Assembly: GCA_047947185.1 (NCBI GenBank)
Contig: CP170502.1
Coordinates: 1,674,001-1,738,000 of the forward strand
Direction of reading: 5' to 3'
Length of the DNA: 64,000 bases
DNA from: JANQJA01 sp047947185
GTDB taxonomy: Bacteria > Pseudomonadota > Gammaproteobacteria > Pseudomonadales > Azotimanducaceae
This document shows, one piece after another, positions 44,729 through 55,635 of this stretch; the stretch's first letter is position 1, and each line of letters begins with the position of its first letter. The position numbers and the translations under genes are program-made. The notes under the pieces were generated by a model. That model was not told where the DNA came from. It did no database searches and saw nothing but the letters and a program-made list of their open reading frames with translations.

Positions 44729-45325
44729 GTGTCAATTCAGCAGTATGGGCGCGTGGGGAAACTGATCACCCAATTCCACAACACGGTTGAGGACATTGGT
44801 CAGTTTCTGCCGGTCCGCCCCAGCAACATGACAGCCGACTTCAGGCGGCTGCTCCATCATGAGCGGCACATGACACCGACGCTGCGCTTTCATTTTGATT
44901 CACCACTGGGTGTTGAGGTGGTGAACAGTCGACATGACACTGACCGCTATCAACGGGAGATCCTGCTGCGCCGGGTAACCGACGGCGTAGCGGTGGAATT
45001 TGGCCTGCTTAATGCCGACCTGGCTCGCCTGCCGGACAGCCTGAGTGCGGAACTGCTCGCGGGCAAACATCCTTTTGGCCAACTGATTGTCGATCAGCGC
45101 TGGCAAACGTCAGTGTCTGTTGACCAGTTGTGGCGGATTGAAGTGGGACCTGCTCTGGCGGCCATCACGGCCCTGTCAGCGGGAGACATCACCTTTGGTC
45201 GGCTGGCCTCGATCATGATAGACAGTGTCCCGGCCATTGAGGTGCTGGAGATTATTTTGCCGGACCAATCCGCCGAACAGCGTCGCCAAGTCGAATCACG
45301 CCGGATTGCAAAATCCTGGCCGTGA
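44729..45325 (+). CDS. Chorismate lyase/UTRA-fold-like protein of unknown role
   Basis: A 198-residue protein. Residues about 80-150 show REILLRRVTDGVAVEFGLLNADLARLP followed by HPFGQLIVD, the pattern of the UbiC/UTRA fold (Arg-rich strand, strand of substrate mimicry, PLG-type turn). Chorismate lyases and GntR effector domains share this fold, but there is no DNA-binding domain, and catalytic residues cannot be confirmed. The start is GTG at 44729 with weak RBS. Its 3' end overlaps the convergent MOSC gene by 74 nt. Confidence 0.5.
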   Translation: MSIQQYGRVGKLITQFHNTVEDIGQFLPVRPSNMTADFRRLLHHERHMTPTLRFHFDSPLGVEVVNSRHDTDRYQREILLRRVTDGVAVEFGLLNADLARLPDSLSAELLAGKHPFGQLIVDQRWQTSVSVDQLWRIEVGPALAAITALSAGDITFGRLASIMIDSVPAIEVLEIILPDQSAEQRRQVESRRIAKSWP

Positions 45326-45746
45326 TACCCCCGTGCCCGCGCATGGCATTGTAACCGCCTGCACCAAGGGCCTGCTCCATTTTCGAGCAGGGATGTGCCA
45401 GGCCCGTATAGGCCAGCACTACCCCACCCACCGAAAACTCGCTGTCCTTGAGTGCCAGCAGATTCAGCTGTGAAACCACAATATTGCGGCGCAGGATGCC
45501 CGGGTCCACCGGTTCACGCTGCAGCAAGGCAGCGACTGCCGCAATGTGCTCCGCCTGGATAAGCGTCACTTCACGCGTCGTACGGCGTGCGCTGAAACGG
45601 TCTCCCACAAGACCTTGACCGGCTGTTGCCATCACTTCTATTGGCGTTAACATGGGCGCACCACGAGCCGGTCTCACACCCAGCCAGCTGACCTGGCCGA
45701 CCTGGGGCAGCACCTGGATCAATTCGGAGATGACCATTTGACTCAT
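45252..45746 (-). CDS. MOSC-domain protein
   Basis: A 164-residue single MOSC (molybdenum cofactor sulfurase C-terminal-like) protein. The segments GQGLVGDRFSAR, VTLIQAEHIAA and LRRNIVVS, followed by the conserved cysteine in GLAHPCSKM and GHGGITARIL, are typical. Stand-alone MOSC proteins bind Moco or act in sulfur transfer. The start is ATG 45746 or 45737. Confidence 0.9.
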   Translation of the reverse strand: MSQMVISELIQVLPQVGQVSWLGVRPARGAPMLTPIEVMATAGQGLVGDRFSARRTTREVTLIQAEHIAAVAALLQREPVDPGILRRNIVVSQLNLLALKDSEFSVGGVVLAYTGLAHPCSKMEQALGAGGYNAMRGHGGITARILQSGVIRLGDAVRRIGPAK

Positions 45747-45831
45747 TCCGGCGTAATTCCCGTATCAGAAAGTGGCGCTGCCTATTGTGACGGAGTTTGC
45801 CAACCGAACGAAGGACAGCAGGGACTATTTC

Positions 45832-46089
45832 ATGGACAGCAAGATCAACATCAAGCAGGCCCTGCGGGTCTTTTTCAAGATCTCCGAGAAAGGTGAGGCA
45901 CAGGACGACAACTGTGTGCTGCACGGCCTGAAAGCCCAGAGTGACATGGATGGTTACACCATCACCATTGCGGATGATTACGTCACCCTGCGCATACTCT
46001 TCCACAACCAGTTCAAGCTGGATTACCCCAACCAGAAAGCCCTCGCGACTTTCATGGAGCGAATGGCAACGGTTGACCGGAAGTACTGA
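45832..46089 (+). CDS. DUF3081-like small protein
   Basis: An 85-residue protein with the pattern INIKQALRVFFKISEKGE ... DMDGYTITIADDYVTLRILFHNQFKLD, matching DUF3081, a gammaproteobacterial family of unknown function. The ATG at 45832 was chosen over an upstream in-frame start because the family starts here. Confidence 0.75.
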   Translation: MDSKINIKQALRVFFKISEKGEAQDDNCVLHGLKAQSDMDGYTITIADDYVTLRILFHNQFKLDYPNQKALATFMERMATVDRKY

Positions 46090-46203
46090 ACTGCGGCAAT
46101 CACACCGGTCAGTTAAAACTTCCGCGCGTTTCCACAGGTGTCATCCGGGCATCAGGCTTGTGCGTACAAGCCGCAGTCAATCAGCACCGCCGCGGAGAAA
46201 ACC

Positions 46204-46350
46204 ATGTTTGCCAGTCTGTTACCTGTTGCGCTTGTTGTCCTGATGCTTGTCGGCGTCGGTGCCTTTGCGTTCATGCAGCAGCGCCCTGCCACCGTATCGC
46301 GCGTGCGCGCCAACTGTGTTCGCCTACCGGATGAAGACAGCGAATTCTAG
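46204..46350 (+). CDS. Small (48-residue) single-pass membrane protein
   Basis: ATG at 46204 with GGAG ten bases upstream opens a 48-codon frame: one hydrophobic helix (LLPVALVVLMLVGVGAFAFM), then a basic segment and an acidic tail (LPDEDSEF). This is a good translation signal and a clean topology, but no family is recognised. Confidence 0.5.
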   Translation: MFASLLPVALVVLMLVGVGAFAFMQQRPATVSRVRANCVRLPDEDSEF

Positions 46351-46398
46351 TCTGACCCCGGCATCACCTGACACGCTGCAAACCGGCAACGCGAACTG

Positions 46399-46854
46399 TC
46401 AATCCGACTTCGCCATGCGCTTGCTGTAGTCCCAGGCACTTAACCAGACGGGGGTGATACCAATAGCAAACTCGCCCGCCTGACGCGACAGCAACCACTT
46501 GGCCAGGGGCGACCCTGTATTGCCCTGGTAACGCGTGATTAACCGGGACAGCACCTCTGCGGCACCTTCACGCCTGAGCGTGGCAAGGCCCTGGCCACGC
46601 ACGCCCTTGTAGGGCGGATCGTTCGGTGCTATTTCAAACGCACAACGCGGATTCTTCTGCAGTAGCCTGATCAGCTTGCTGCTTTCATGGGAGGCACACC
46701 AGAGCATGCCTTCTGCCGCGTCCCACTCAAACCAGATTGAACAGACAGCAGGATATGTTTCATCCAATACGGCCAGCCGGACCGGTATCACGGCCTGTTC
46801 GAGGAAGCTGTCAATCACCTCGCGTGACCAGGCACTGGAGCGGGCAATCCTCAT
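46399..46854 (-). CDS. Pyridoxamine 5'-phosphate oxidase-fold protein
   Basis: A 151-residue split-barrel protein: VRLAVLDETYPAVCSIWFEWDAAEGMLWCASH opens the barrel, and RLLQKNPRCAFEIAPNDPPYKGVRGQG continues it. Flavin or haem binding is typical of the fold; catalysis is not predictable. It is the last gene of a four-gene minus-strand operon, with its ATG overlapping the preceding SDR stop (ATGA). Confidence 0.82.
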   Translation of the reverse strand: MRIARSSAWSREVIDSFLEQAVIPVRLAVLDETYPAVCSIWFEWDAAEGMLWCASHESSKLIRLLQKNPRCAFEIAPNDPPYKGVRGQGLATLRREGAAEVLSRLITRYQGNTGSPLAKWLLSRQAGEFAIGITPVWLSAWDYSKRMAKSD

Positions 46855-47645
46855 GCGCCCGGCCCCCGGGGAAACACCCAGGGATGGGAGGCAGAGAGAC
46901 CACCGTCAACAGCAATGGCCTGGCCATTGACGTAAGATGCCGCGTCGCTCAGCAGGAAACACGCCATGGCCGCAATCTCCGAAGGCTCGCCGTAGCGGGC
47001 TGTTGGATTAATCTGTCCAATGCGGTATTCGGTGCCCTTGGAGCGGGCGCGTTCAAACACCGGGGCTGTCATGCCCGTTTCGATCAGGCCGGGACAAATG
47101 GCATTAATGCGCACGCCGGTGCCATACAGCTGGTAAGCCACGGTTTGCGCCATGCTGATCACTCCGGCTTTGCTGGCGCTGTAGTCCACGCCCCCGGCAT
47201 TGGCGCGCAGCCCGGCAACACTGGCAGTCATGACGATTGCGCCTGACTTCTGGCCGATAAAATGTGGCACTGTGTGTTTCACACAAAAAAACGTGCCAAC
47301 CGTGTTGACGCCCAGGGTCTTCTGCCAGTCGTCCCCGGTCATTTCCAGGAAGTGTTTGCGGGCGCCGCCCACACCCGCGTTGGCATAAATGCCGTCGATG
47401 CCCCCCAGGGTCTCCACACACTGCTGGACAAAACCCGCCACGGCAGCCTCGTCGCTCACATCCGCAATCACCGCGGTGGCAACCCCACCGGCAGCGGTAA
47501 CCATTTCCGCCGTCTCCTGCACCGTTTTCGCATAGTCCACCAGCAACAGTGAAGCACCCTCTGCTGCGGCCAGCAGGCTGGAGGCACGTCCGATACCGCT
47601 ACCGGCGCCCGTGATGATCAGTCGTTTTCCTTCCAGCGACGCCAT
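46851..47645 (-). CDS. SDR-family oxidoreductase
   Basis: A 264-residue classical short-chain dehydrogenase with the cofactor motif TGAGSGIG, NAG (YANAGVGG), the catalytic Ser in MTASVAG, YSASK and a final DGG. The acidic VDYAK after strand 2 suggests NAD rather than NADP. The ATG at 47645 is 27 nt after the M20 peptidase gene. Substrate unknown. Confidence 0.92.
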   Translation of the reverse strand: MASLEGKRLIITGAGSGIGRASSLLAAAEGASLLLVDYAKTVQETAEMVTAAGGVATAVIADVSDEAAVAGFVQQCVETLGGIDGIYANAGVGGARKHFLEMTGDDWQKTLGVNTVGTFFCVKHTVPHFIGQKSGAIVMTASVAGLRANAGGVDYSASKAGVISMAQTVAYQLYGTGVRINAICPGLIETGMTAPVFERARSKGTEYRIGQINPTARYGEPSEIAAMACFLLSDAASYVNGQAIAVDGGLSASHPWVFPRGPGA

Positions 47646-47672
47646 ATGTTTCCCCGAATTTGTCATTGCCAA

Positions 47673-48941
47673 TCAACGCAGGCCCACACTGGCGAGCACC
47701 GCCAGCAGGACATTCTTTACCGCGGTTTCGCTGTTGTCATCAGTCCAGCATTCATGCAATGCATGTGCGCCTGACGTGTCGCCGCCACCGCCAATTGTTA
47801 CCGCCGGGATACCCAGCGACATGGGTACATTGGCGTCTGTTGAGCCTTCCCGCAGGGCGGGTTCCAGGTTGTGATAGCGCATCGCCGCCATAATGCGCTG
47901 CACCAGCGGTGTGCCATGATCGGTTCGGCCAGCTGGCCGGTAGCCGATGCGCTCAAACTCGACCGTCAGTGGCTCGCCCGATGTCCGCAGGTCATTCTGC
48001 TCGTCCAGCGCCTTTGCAACTGCTGTCTTCAGGATTTCATCCATTGCCGCCAGGCGATCCGGATCAGGCGATCGCATGTCAATCTCGGCCCAGTTTTCAA
48101 AAGGAATGGAATTCACCGAGGTGCCACCCCCGATGCGCCCGATGTTGTAGGTGGTCTTGGCACCTTCCGCATTGACGTAGCCGTGAGCGCGGTCATCAAA
48201 ATAGTGGATGGCACGACTGAGCGCGTGCGCGGGGTTTGCCAGGCCAAAGGCGCCGTAGGAATGCCCACCCGGGCCCCGAACCACCAGCCGGTAGCGAATA
48301 GACCCCACTGCACGGGTTGTAATCCGGGAAGCACCGCCGCCGTCAATGGCAATAAACTCATCAATTTTCGGTCCACCTTCACGCAGCAGGTAACGTACGC
48401 CCCGCAGGTCACCAATCCCTTCTTCACCCACAGACCCGACCAGCAGTATGTCCCCAGAATGCGCAAGCTCGGCCGCCGTAATTGCGCGGGCCAGCAGCAG
48501 GGTTGCAACCAGGCCCCGGCCGTTGTCGCCGATACCCGGTGCACAATACTGGTTGCCATCCTTACGTACGCGCACGTCTGTACCCTCGGGAAAAACCGTA
48601 TCCAGGTGCGCCACCACGGCCAGGGTCGAATTGCCACCCTGGCCGGGAATCCGGCCCAGCACGTTACCTTCCGCATCGGTCGACACCTCGTCCACACCGT
48701 TCAGTTCAAGCAGGTGCGAAAAATAGATCCCGCGGTTGGCTTCCTTGAACGGCGGCGCTTCAATCTCGGTGAGCTCAATCAGCCAGTTTTCCGCTACATC
48801 ACGCGACTCATCAATAATCGCAAGCGCCCTGGTTACGTCTGGTCTTGCCGCGATGTCCGCGATTTCCTGCTCGTGGGGTGCCGCTTTGGCCGTCATCGAC
48901 AGGCAGCATGCGGCCAGCCCCGTCAGTATCAGCGTTCTCAT
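47673..48941 (-). CDS. Exported M20-family metallopeptidase
   Basis: A 422-residue zinc peptidase/deacylase with a signal peptide (MRTLILTGLAACCLSMTAKA). The di-zinc site residues are visible: His in VAHLDTVF, Asp in GIGDNGRG, the catalytic Glu pair in SVGEEGIGD, Asp in IDGGG and the C-terminal His in GAHALHE. The dimerisation lid domain follows RGPGGHSYGAFG. It most resembles tripeptidase T-like or aminoacylase M20 enzymes and would act in the periplasm. Its start overlaps the thioesterase stop (ATGA). Confidence 0.9.
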   Translation of the reverse strand: MRTLILTGLAACCLSMTAKAAPHEQEIADIAARPDVTRALAIIDESRDVAENWLIELTEIEAPPFKEANRGIYFSHLLELNGVDEVSTDAEGNVLGRIPGQGGNSTLAVVAHLDTVFPEGTDVRVRKDGNQYCAPGIGDNGRGLVATLLLARAITAAELAHSGDILLVGSVGEEGIGDLRGVRYLLREGGPKIDEFIAIDGGGASRITTRAVGSIRYRLVVRGPGGHSYGAFGLANPAHALSRAIHYFDDRAHGYVNAEGAKTTYNIGRIGGGTSVNSIPFENWAEIDMRSPDPDRLAAMDEILKTAVAKALDEQNDLRTSGEPLTVEFERIGYRPAGRTDHGTPLVQRIMAAMRYHNLEPALREGSTDANVPMSLGIPAVTIGGGGDTSGAHALHECWTDDNSETAVKNVLLAVLASVGLR

Positions 48942-49756
48942 GTCCAGATCCTCATCAGCCCTTCCTGCATACAGCTGGCAACAAGCCTGCCATCCGCGCT
49001 GTAAATGGTGCCCCGGTTGTAGCCGCGACTGTTGGCCGCCGCCGGGCTGTCCATCGAATACAGCAGCCAGTCGCCCACATCAAAAGGTTCATGAAACCAG
49101 ATGCTGTGATCCAGGCTCGCCATCTGCATCCTGTCGCGCTGGTAGCTGCCACGATGTGGCAGCCTGGCGGTACTCAGCAGTGCCGAGTCGGATTCATAAG
49201 CGAGCAGTGCCCTGTGCATCAGCGGATCATCGGGCACGGGACCGTTGGCACGAAACCAGATATTCCGTAGCGGTGGTTGCGGTGACTCCGAGGTCAGGCG
49301 TTTGTGGTCCACCTGGAACGAAAGAAACGGCCCGCCGCGAATGGCGTCAGGAATTTCAGATTCGGTGGGCGGGCGCAGGTCCGGCATGTCAAACGCATGC
49401 TGAAGCCCCTCTTCACGGACCTGGAAGGAAGCATCCATATTAAAAATGGCTTCACCACGTTGAATGACCACTATGCGCCTTGTGGTGAAGCTCCGCCCGT
49501 CACGGATTCGTTCGACATCAAAAATAGCCGGCGTGCCTGGGTCTCCCGGTCGCAAAAAGTAGGCGTGCAGCGAGTGCACCGGACGATCCGTGGTAACCGT
49601 TCGCGCAGCCGCCATTAGCGCCTGGGCAATAATCTGGCCACCAAAGAGACGATGTTTACGACCCGGCGGATGAAAGCCGCGAAACAGGTTTTCCTCAATC
49701 TGTTCAATATCCAGCAGGCGAACCAGTTCCTGGAGGGGCGTTTCGGTACTGCTCAT
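48938..49756 (-). CDS. tesB: Acyl-CoA thioesterase II
   Basis: A 272-residue double-hotdog thioesterase hydrolysing medium/long acyl-CoAs. GGQIIAQALMAAARTV and HSLHAYFLRPGDPGTP lie in the first hotdog; the second keeps the catalytic Asp (SLDHSIWFHEPF) and Gln (SCMQEGLMR) of TesB. First gene of a four-gene operon with the M20 peptidase, SDR and PPOX-fold genes. Confidence 0.93.
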   Translation of the reverse strand: MSSTETPLQELVRLLDIEQIEENLFRGFHPPGRKHRLFGGQIIAQALMAAARTVTTDRPVHSLHAYFLRPGDPGTPAIFDVERIRDGRSFTTRRIVVIQRGEAIFNMDASFQVREEGLQHAFDMPDLRPPTESEIPDAIRGGPFLSFQVDHKRLTSESPQPPLRNIWFRANGPVPDDPLMHRALLAYESDSALLSTARLPHRGSYQRDRMQMASLDHSIWFHEPFDVGDWLLYSMDSPAAANSRGYNRGTIYSADGRLVASCMQEGLMRIWT

Positions 49757-49868
49757 CTGTCGCTACTGTTTTCGAGTGAACGCCCAGTATATCGCGGATA
49801 TCCAGTCGTGGCGCGGAATCGGGTATGATGCGTGCCCCAACCCTGCAACCACCAGAACACCCACTGCT

Positions 49869-52004
49869 GTGAACCCGCCAATCACCATCAAGCCGCCCGC
49901 TGCAGAGCCCCGTCGCCTGTTTGATTACCGACCCTACTGGGCCGAGTGTTTTGGCATAGCCCCCTTTCTGCCCACAACACGGGCCGAGATGGATGCGCTG
50001 GGCTGGGATAGCTGTGACATTATCATCGTCACCGGTGATGCCTATGTTGACCACGTCAGTTTTGGCATGGCGGTTATCGGACGTGTGCTTGAGGCCCAGG
50101 GGTTCCGCGTGGGCATCATCGCGCAGCCGGACTGGCAGGGTACGTCCGACTTCATGGCGCTTGGACGGCCCAACCTGTACTTTGGCGTTGCCGCCGGCAA
50201 CATGGATTCAATGATCAACCGCTATACCGCGGACAAGAAAATTCGCCATGACGATGCCTATACACCCGGCAATGTTGGCGGCAAACGACCCGACCGGGCA
50301 GTGATTGTCTATGCCCAGCGATGCCGCGAGGCTTTCCCCGAGGTCCCCATTGTCATCGGCAGTATTGAGGCCAGCCTGCGCCGCACGGCTCACTATGATT
50401 ACTGGAGCGAAAAGATCAGGCGATCGATATTACTCGACGCCAAGGCAGACATCCTGCTGTACGGCAATGCCGAACGCGCCATCGTTGAACTCTCCCATCG
50501 CCTTGCCAACGGTGAGCAGATTGCCGAAATCACCGACATTCGGGGCACGGCCTTTGCCGTTCCGGAACCGCCGGCGGACTGGCAATGTATTGATGAATCC
50601 ATGCTGCCGGAGGAGAAGGCACGAACAACCCCGGAGGGTACCCAGCTTATCCGCATCATTGATCCGCATGCCAGTTCCAGCGCCGCGGGTAACGCCTACA
50701 TCAGGATGCCCTCCTTCGAACAGGTACGTGATGACGGGGATCTGTACGCCCATGCGTCACGCATCCTCCACCGTGAGACCAATCCGGGTAACGCCCGCCC
50801 CCTGCTGCAGGCCCATGGCAATCGTTATGTCTGGCTGAATCCGCCGCCGATTCCGCTTACCACGGAAGAAATGGACTGGGTATTCGAGCGGCCCTACCAG
50901 CGGGTGCCGCACCCCTCCTACGGTGACGCGCGTATCCCTGCCTACGACATGATCCGGTTCTCCGTCAACATCATGCGCGGCTGCTTTGGTGGCTGTACCT
51001 TCTGTTCCATTACCGAACACGAGGGCCGCATCATCCAGAGCCGGTCAGAGCAGTCCATCCTGAATGAGATTGAGGAAATCCGCGAGAAAACGCCGGGCTT
51101 CACCGGGGTAATTTCCGACCTGGGCGGCCCCACAGCCAACATGTGGCGCCTCAACTGCAAGAGCAAGGAGATTGAAAGCAATTGCCGCCGGCCATCCTGC
51201 GTCTACCCCACAATCTGCAAGAACCTCAACACTGACCAGACACCGCTGATCTCGCTCTATCGCAAGGCGCGGGAGGTGAAGGGTGTCAAGAAGGTGCTGA
51301 TTGCCTCCGGGCTACGCTACGATCTTGCGGTAGAAACACCGGAGTACGTCAGGGAACTGGTCACCGAACACGTGGGTGGCTACCTCAAGATTGCGCCGGA
51401 GCATACCGAGGGTGGCCCCCTGTCCAAGATGATGAAGCCGGGGATTGGCACCTACGATGCCTTCAAGGCGATGTTTGATCAGTACTCAAAAGAAGCCGGG
51501 AAAGAGCAGTACCTGATTCCCTACTTTATTGCCGGGCATCCGGGCACAACCGACGAGGACATGATGAACCTCGCGCTCTGGCTCAAGCAAAATGGCTTCC
51601 GTGCCGACCAGGTACAGAACTTCTATCCCTCACCCATGGCGACCGCCACGGCCATGTACCGCAGCGGCAAGAATCCTCTGCATCGGGTGGGACGTGACAG
51701 CGAGGCTGTCAATATCATCAAGGGCGCCAACCAGCGGCGCCTGCACAAGGCTTTCCTGCGGTATCACGACCCGGACAACTGGCCGATGCTGCGCGCCGCC
51801 CTGAAAAAGATGGGCAGGGCCGATTTGATTGGCAACGGCAAGAAACACCTTGTGCCCATCACCCAGTTTGCCCATCAGCGCCCTGCTGGTCGCCCGTTCA
51901 AGACCCAGCACACGGGTTTACCCAGTGTACCCGGGGTACCGGCCACCAGGTCGGCAACCGGTGCCCGGAAATCACCCCGCAAACCCACGCGCAAACGATC
52001 CTAA
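49869..52004 (+). CDS. ygiQ: YgiQ-family radical SAM protein
   Basis: A 711-residue radical SAM enzyme of the UPF0313 (YgiQ) family; its reaction is unknown. The N-terminal cobalamin-binding-like domain carries the family stretch DIIIVTGDAYVDHVSFGMAV and GNMDSMINRYTADKK. The SAM iron-sulfur motif is CFGGCTFC. Further cysteines (SNCRRPSCVYPTICKNL) suggest a second cluster. GTG at 49869 gives the usual start just before FDYRPYWAECFG; the frame is open to 49776. Its stop overlaps the convergent ligase by 4 nt. Confidence 0.93.
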   Translation: MNPPITIKPPAAEPRRLFDYRPYWAECFGIAPFLPTTRAEMDALGWDSCDIIIVTGDAYVDHVSFGMAVIGRVLEAQGFRVGIIAQPDWQGTSDFMALGRPNLYFGVAAGNMDSMINRYTADKKIRHDDAYTPGNVGGKRPDRAVIVYAQRCREAFPEVPIVIGSIEASLRRTAHYDYWSEKIRRSILLDAKADILLYGNAERAIVELSHRLANGEQIAEITDIRGTAFAVPEPPADWQCIDESMLPEEKARTTPEGTQLIRIIDPHASSSAAGNAYIRMPSFEQVRDDGDLYAHASRILHRETNPGNARPLLQAHGNRYVWLNPPPIPLTTEEMDWVFERPYQRVPHPSYGDARIPAYDMIRFSVNIMRGCFGGCTFCSITEHEGRIIQSRSEQSILNEIEEIREKTPGFTGVISDLGGPTANMWRLNCKSKEIESNCRRPSCVYPTICKNLNTDQTPLISLYRKAREVKGVKKVLIASGLRYDLAVETPEYVRELVTEHVGGYLKIAPEHTEGGPLSKMMKPGIGTYDAFKAMFDQYSKEAGKEQYLIPYFIAGHPGTTDEDMMNLALWLKQNGFRADQVQNFYPSPMATATAMYRSGKNPLHRVGRDSEAVNIIKGANQRRLHKAFLRYHDPDNWPMLRAALKKMGRADLIGNGKKHLVPITQFAHQRPAGRPFKTQHTGLPSVPGVPATRSATGARKSPRKPTRKRS

Positions 52005-53674
52005 CCCAACTGTTCCAGGTGCCACTGACGCACGGTGAGTTTGTCAATTTTGCCTGACGCAATGCGGGGCAGCGCCTCCGACTCAAACCGGAGGTAACGC
52101 GGAATCTTGAACTTCGCCAGGTGATCAAGCAGGTAAGCGCGAAGCGCATCCTCATCAACCGGTGCGCTGACATACACCGTTGCGCCAATTTCTTCACCCA
52201 GGCGCTCATCCGGCAGGCCATAGACGCTGGCCTCCAGCACCTGCGGGTGGGTCAGGAGTGCCGCCTCAACCTCGCCACAGCCGATGTTTTCGCCACCGCG
52301 GATAATCAACTGCTTGATACGATCCACAATGTAGAGAAACCCCTCGTCATCCAGGTAGGCCACATCACCCGTGTGGAACCAGCCATCGGTGAAAGAGGCC
52401 GCGTTGGCTTCCGGGTTCTCCCAGTATCCACGAATCACCGAGGTGCCCCGGATGAGCAATTCACCCCGTTCACCGGCAGGCAGGTGGCGCCCGGTGGCAT
52501 CAACAATTGCCAGGTCCAGCACGGCAGAGGCGACGCCGGAACTGCCGGGTTTGGCCAGGTAGGCCTCCCCTGCCACCCCGGTGCCGATGGCATTGGTTTC
52601 CGTCATGCCCCAACCCGTATTCGGCATGGCCTTCTTGAATGAAGACGCTATACGCTTGACCTGCTCGGGTGCGCGTGGCGCACCACCGCCACCCACCATC
52701 ACGAGGCTGCTCAAATCTCGCTGGGTCTTGCCTGCATGGGCAACCAGATCACCGGTCATGGCAGCAGGCGCAACAAAGGTGGCTATCTTCTCCCGTTCAA
52801 TCAGTTCTGCAGCCGTCTCCACGTCCCACTTGTACATGGCAACAACCTTGCGCTGCGCCCGGAAACTCGAGAGCAGCACAGCATGCAGGCCAGCCACGTG
52901 AAACAGCGGAACACCCAGCAGGGTCGCTACCTGGTAAGGCAGTGGTTCCGGCGTGATGCCGCTCACCAGCGCACCGGCTGCACCATCCAGTTCCCAGGAG
53001 AGCAGCGCTGACAGCACGTTCCGGTGGGTGGATACGGCGCCCTTGGGGTGCCCCGTTGAGCCCGAGGTATACAGGATAGTCGCATCAGCATCTGAGTCCA
53101 CGTCAACCTGCGGCATATCAACCTTGTTGGCATACAGGTCAGTCATCAGGCGGATACCTTCCGCCAGCGGTTTGGCCGGGCGCACGCCTATCACGGCAAT
53201 ATCGATATCACAGCGCGCCACGCGATCCATGCGTTCCTGGTCAGCGAAAATGACGCGGGCACCACAGTGGGTCAGCCCGTACGCCATTTCCTCAGCTTCC
53301 CAGAGCGCATTCATGGCCACCGCTATCCCGCCAATGGACGTGACTGCCATGAAGGCAATAACCCACTCGGGATAGTTGCGCATGGAGATCGCAACCCGGT
53401 CACCCGGCCTGATGTTGTAGGTCTCGACCAGCACATGGGCAACGGACGCGGCACGTTCATACATGTCCTCAAAGGAGTAACGTTCGGACTCATACACGTA
53501 AAACATCTCATCACTACGGGCAAGTTCAAAGAGTTCACGCAGGGACCGGGGCGCATTTACAAATACCCGGCAGGGTTGACCATTAACTTCCTGCAGGGCA
53601 AGTTCATAAGGTTGTCCGGTGGCTGTTGCCAGCGCTATGGCTTCAGCGCGGGATTGAGGCTTCTCGTTTTCCAT
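52001..53674 (-). CDS. AMP-binding acyl-CoA synthetase
   Basis: A 557-residue class I adenylate-forming enzyme that makes acyl-CoA from a carboxylic acid. The P-loop is ILYTSGSTGHPKGA, motif A5 is GWGMTETNA, and the A7-A8 hinge is GWFHTGDVAYLDDEG followed by IVDRIKQLIIRGGENI. The last Lys is in RIASGKIDKL. The ATG at 53674 lies 4 nt past the Baeyer-Villiger gene's stop, so the two enzymes probably act in one pathway where lactone or ester products become acids and then CoA thioesters. Confidence 0.92.
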   Translation of the reverse strand: MENEKPQSRAEAIALATATGQPYELALQEVNGQPCRVFVNAPRSLRELFELARSDEMFYVYESERYSFEDMYERAASVAHVLVETYNIRPGDRVAISMRNYPEWVIAFMAVTSIGGIAVAMNALWEAEEMAYGLTHCGARVIFADQERMDRVARCDIDIAVIGVRPAKPLAEGIRLMTDLYANKVDMPQVDVDSDADATILYTSGSTGHPKGAVSTHRNVLSALLSWELDGAAGALVSGITPEPLPYQVATLLGVPLFHVAGLHAVLLSSFRAQRKVVAMYKWDVETAAELIEREKIATFVAPAAMTGDLVAHAGKTQRDLSSLVMVGGGGAPRAPEQVKRIASSFKKAMPNTGWGMTETNAIGTGVAGEAYLAKPGSSGVASAVLDLAIVDATGRHLPAGERGELLIRGTSVIRGYWENPEANAASFTDGWFHTGDVAYLDDEGFLYIVDRIKQLIIRGGENIGCGEVEAALLTHPQVLEASVYGLPDERLGEEIGATVYVSAPVDEDALRAYLLDHLAKFKIPRYLRFESEALPRIASGKIDKLTVRQWHLEQLG

Positions 53675-53678
53675 GGCG

Positions 53679-55469
<1,791 letters not shown>

Positions 55470-55635
55470 GCGTTTCTCCTCTCGATTCGCTTTCGTTGTG
55501 GTTTACAGCTGGTCTGGTCTTGCGATCCGTAAACATAACATATATAAACCAAACGACCGGCAACCGCCAAATGTGTGCATCATCACGCTACCAGAAACAG
55601 TGATTGATAGTTCACGTACGAGGGAAAAGAGGTAA

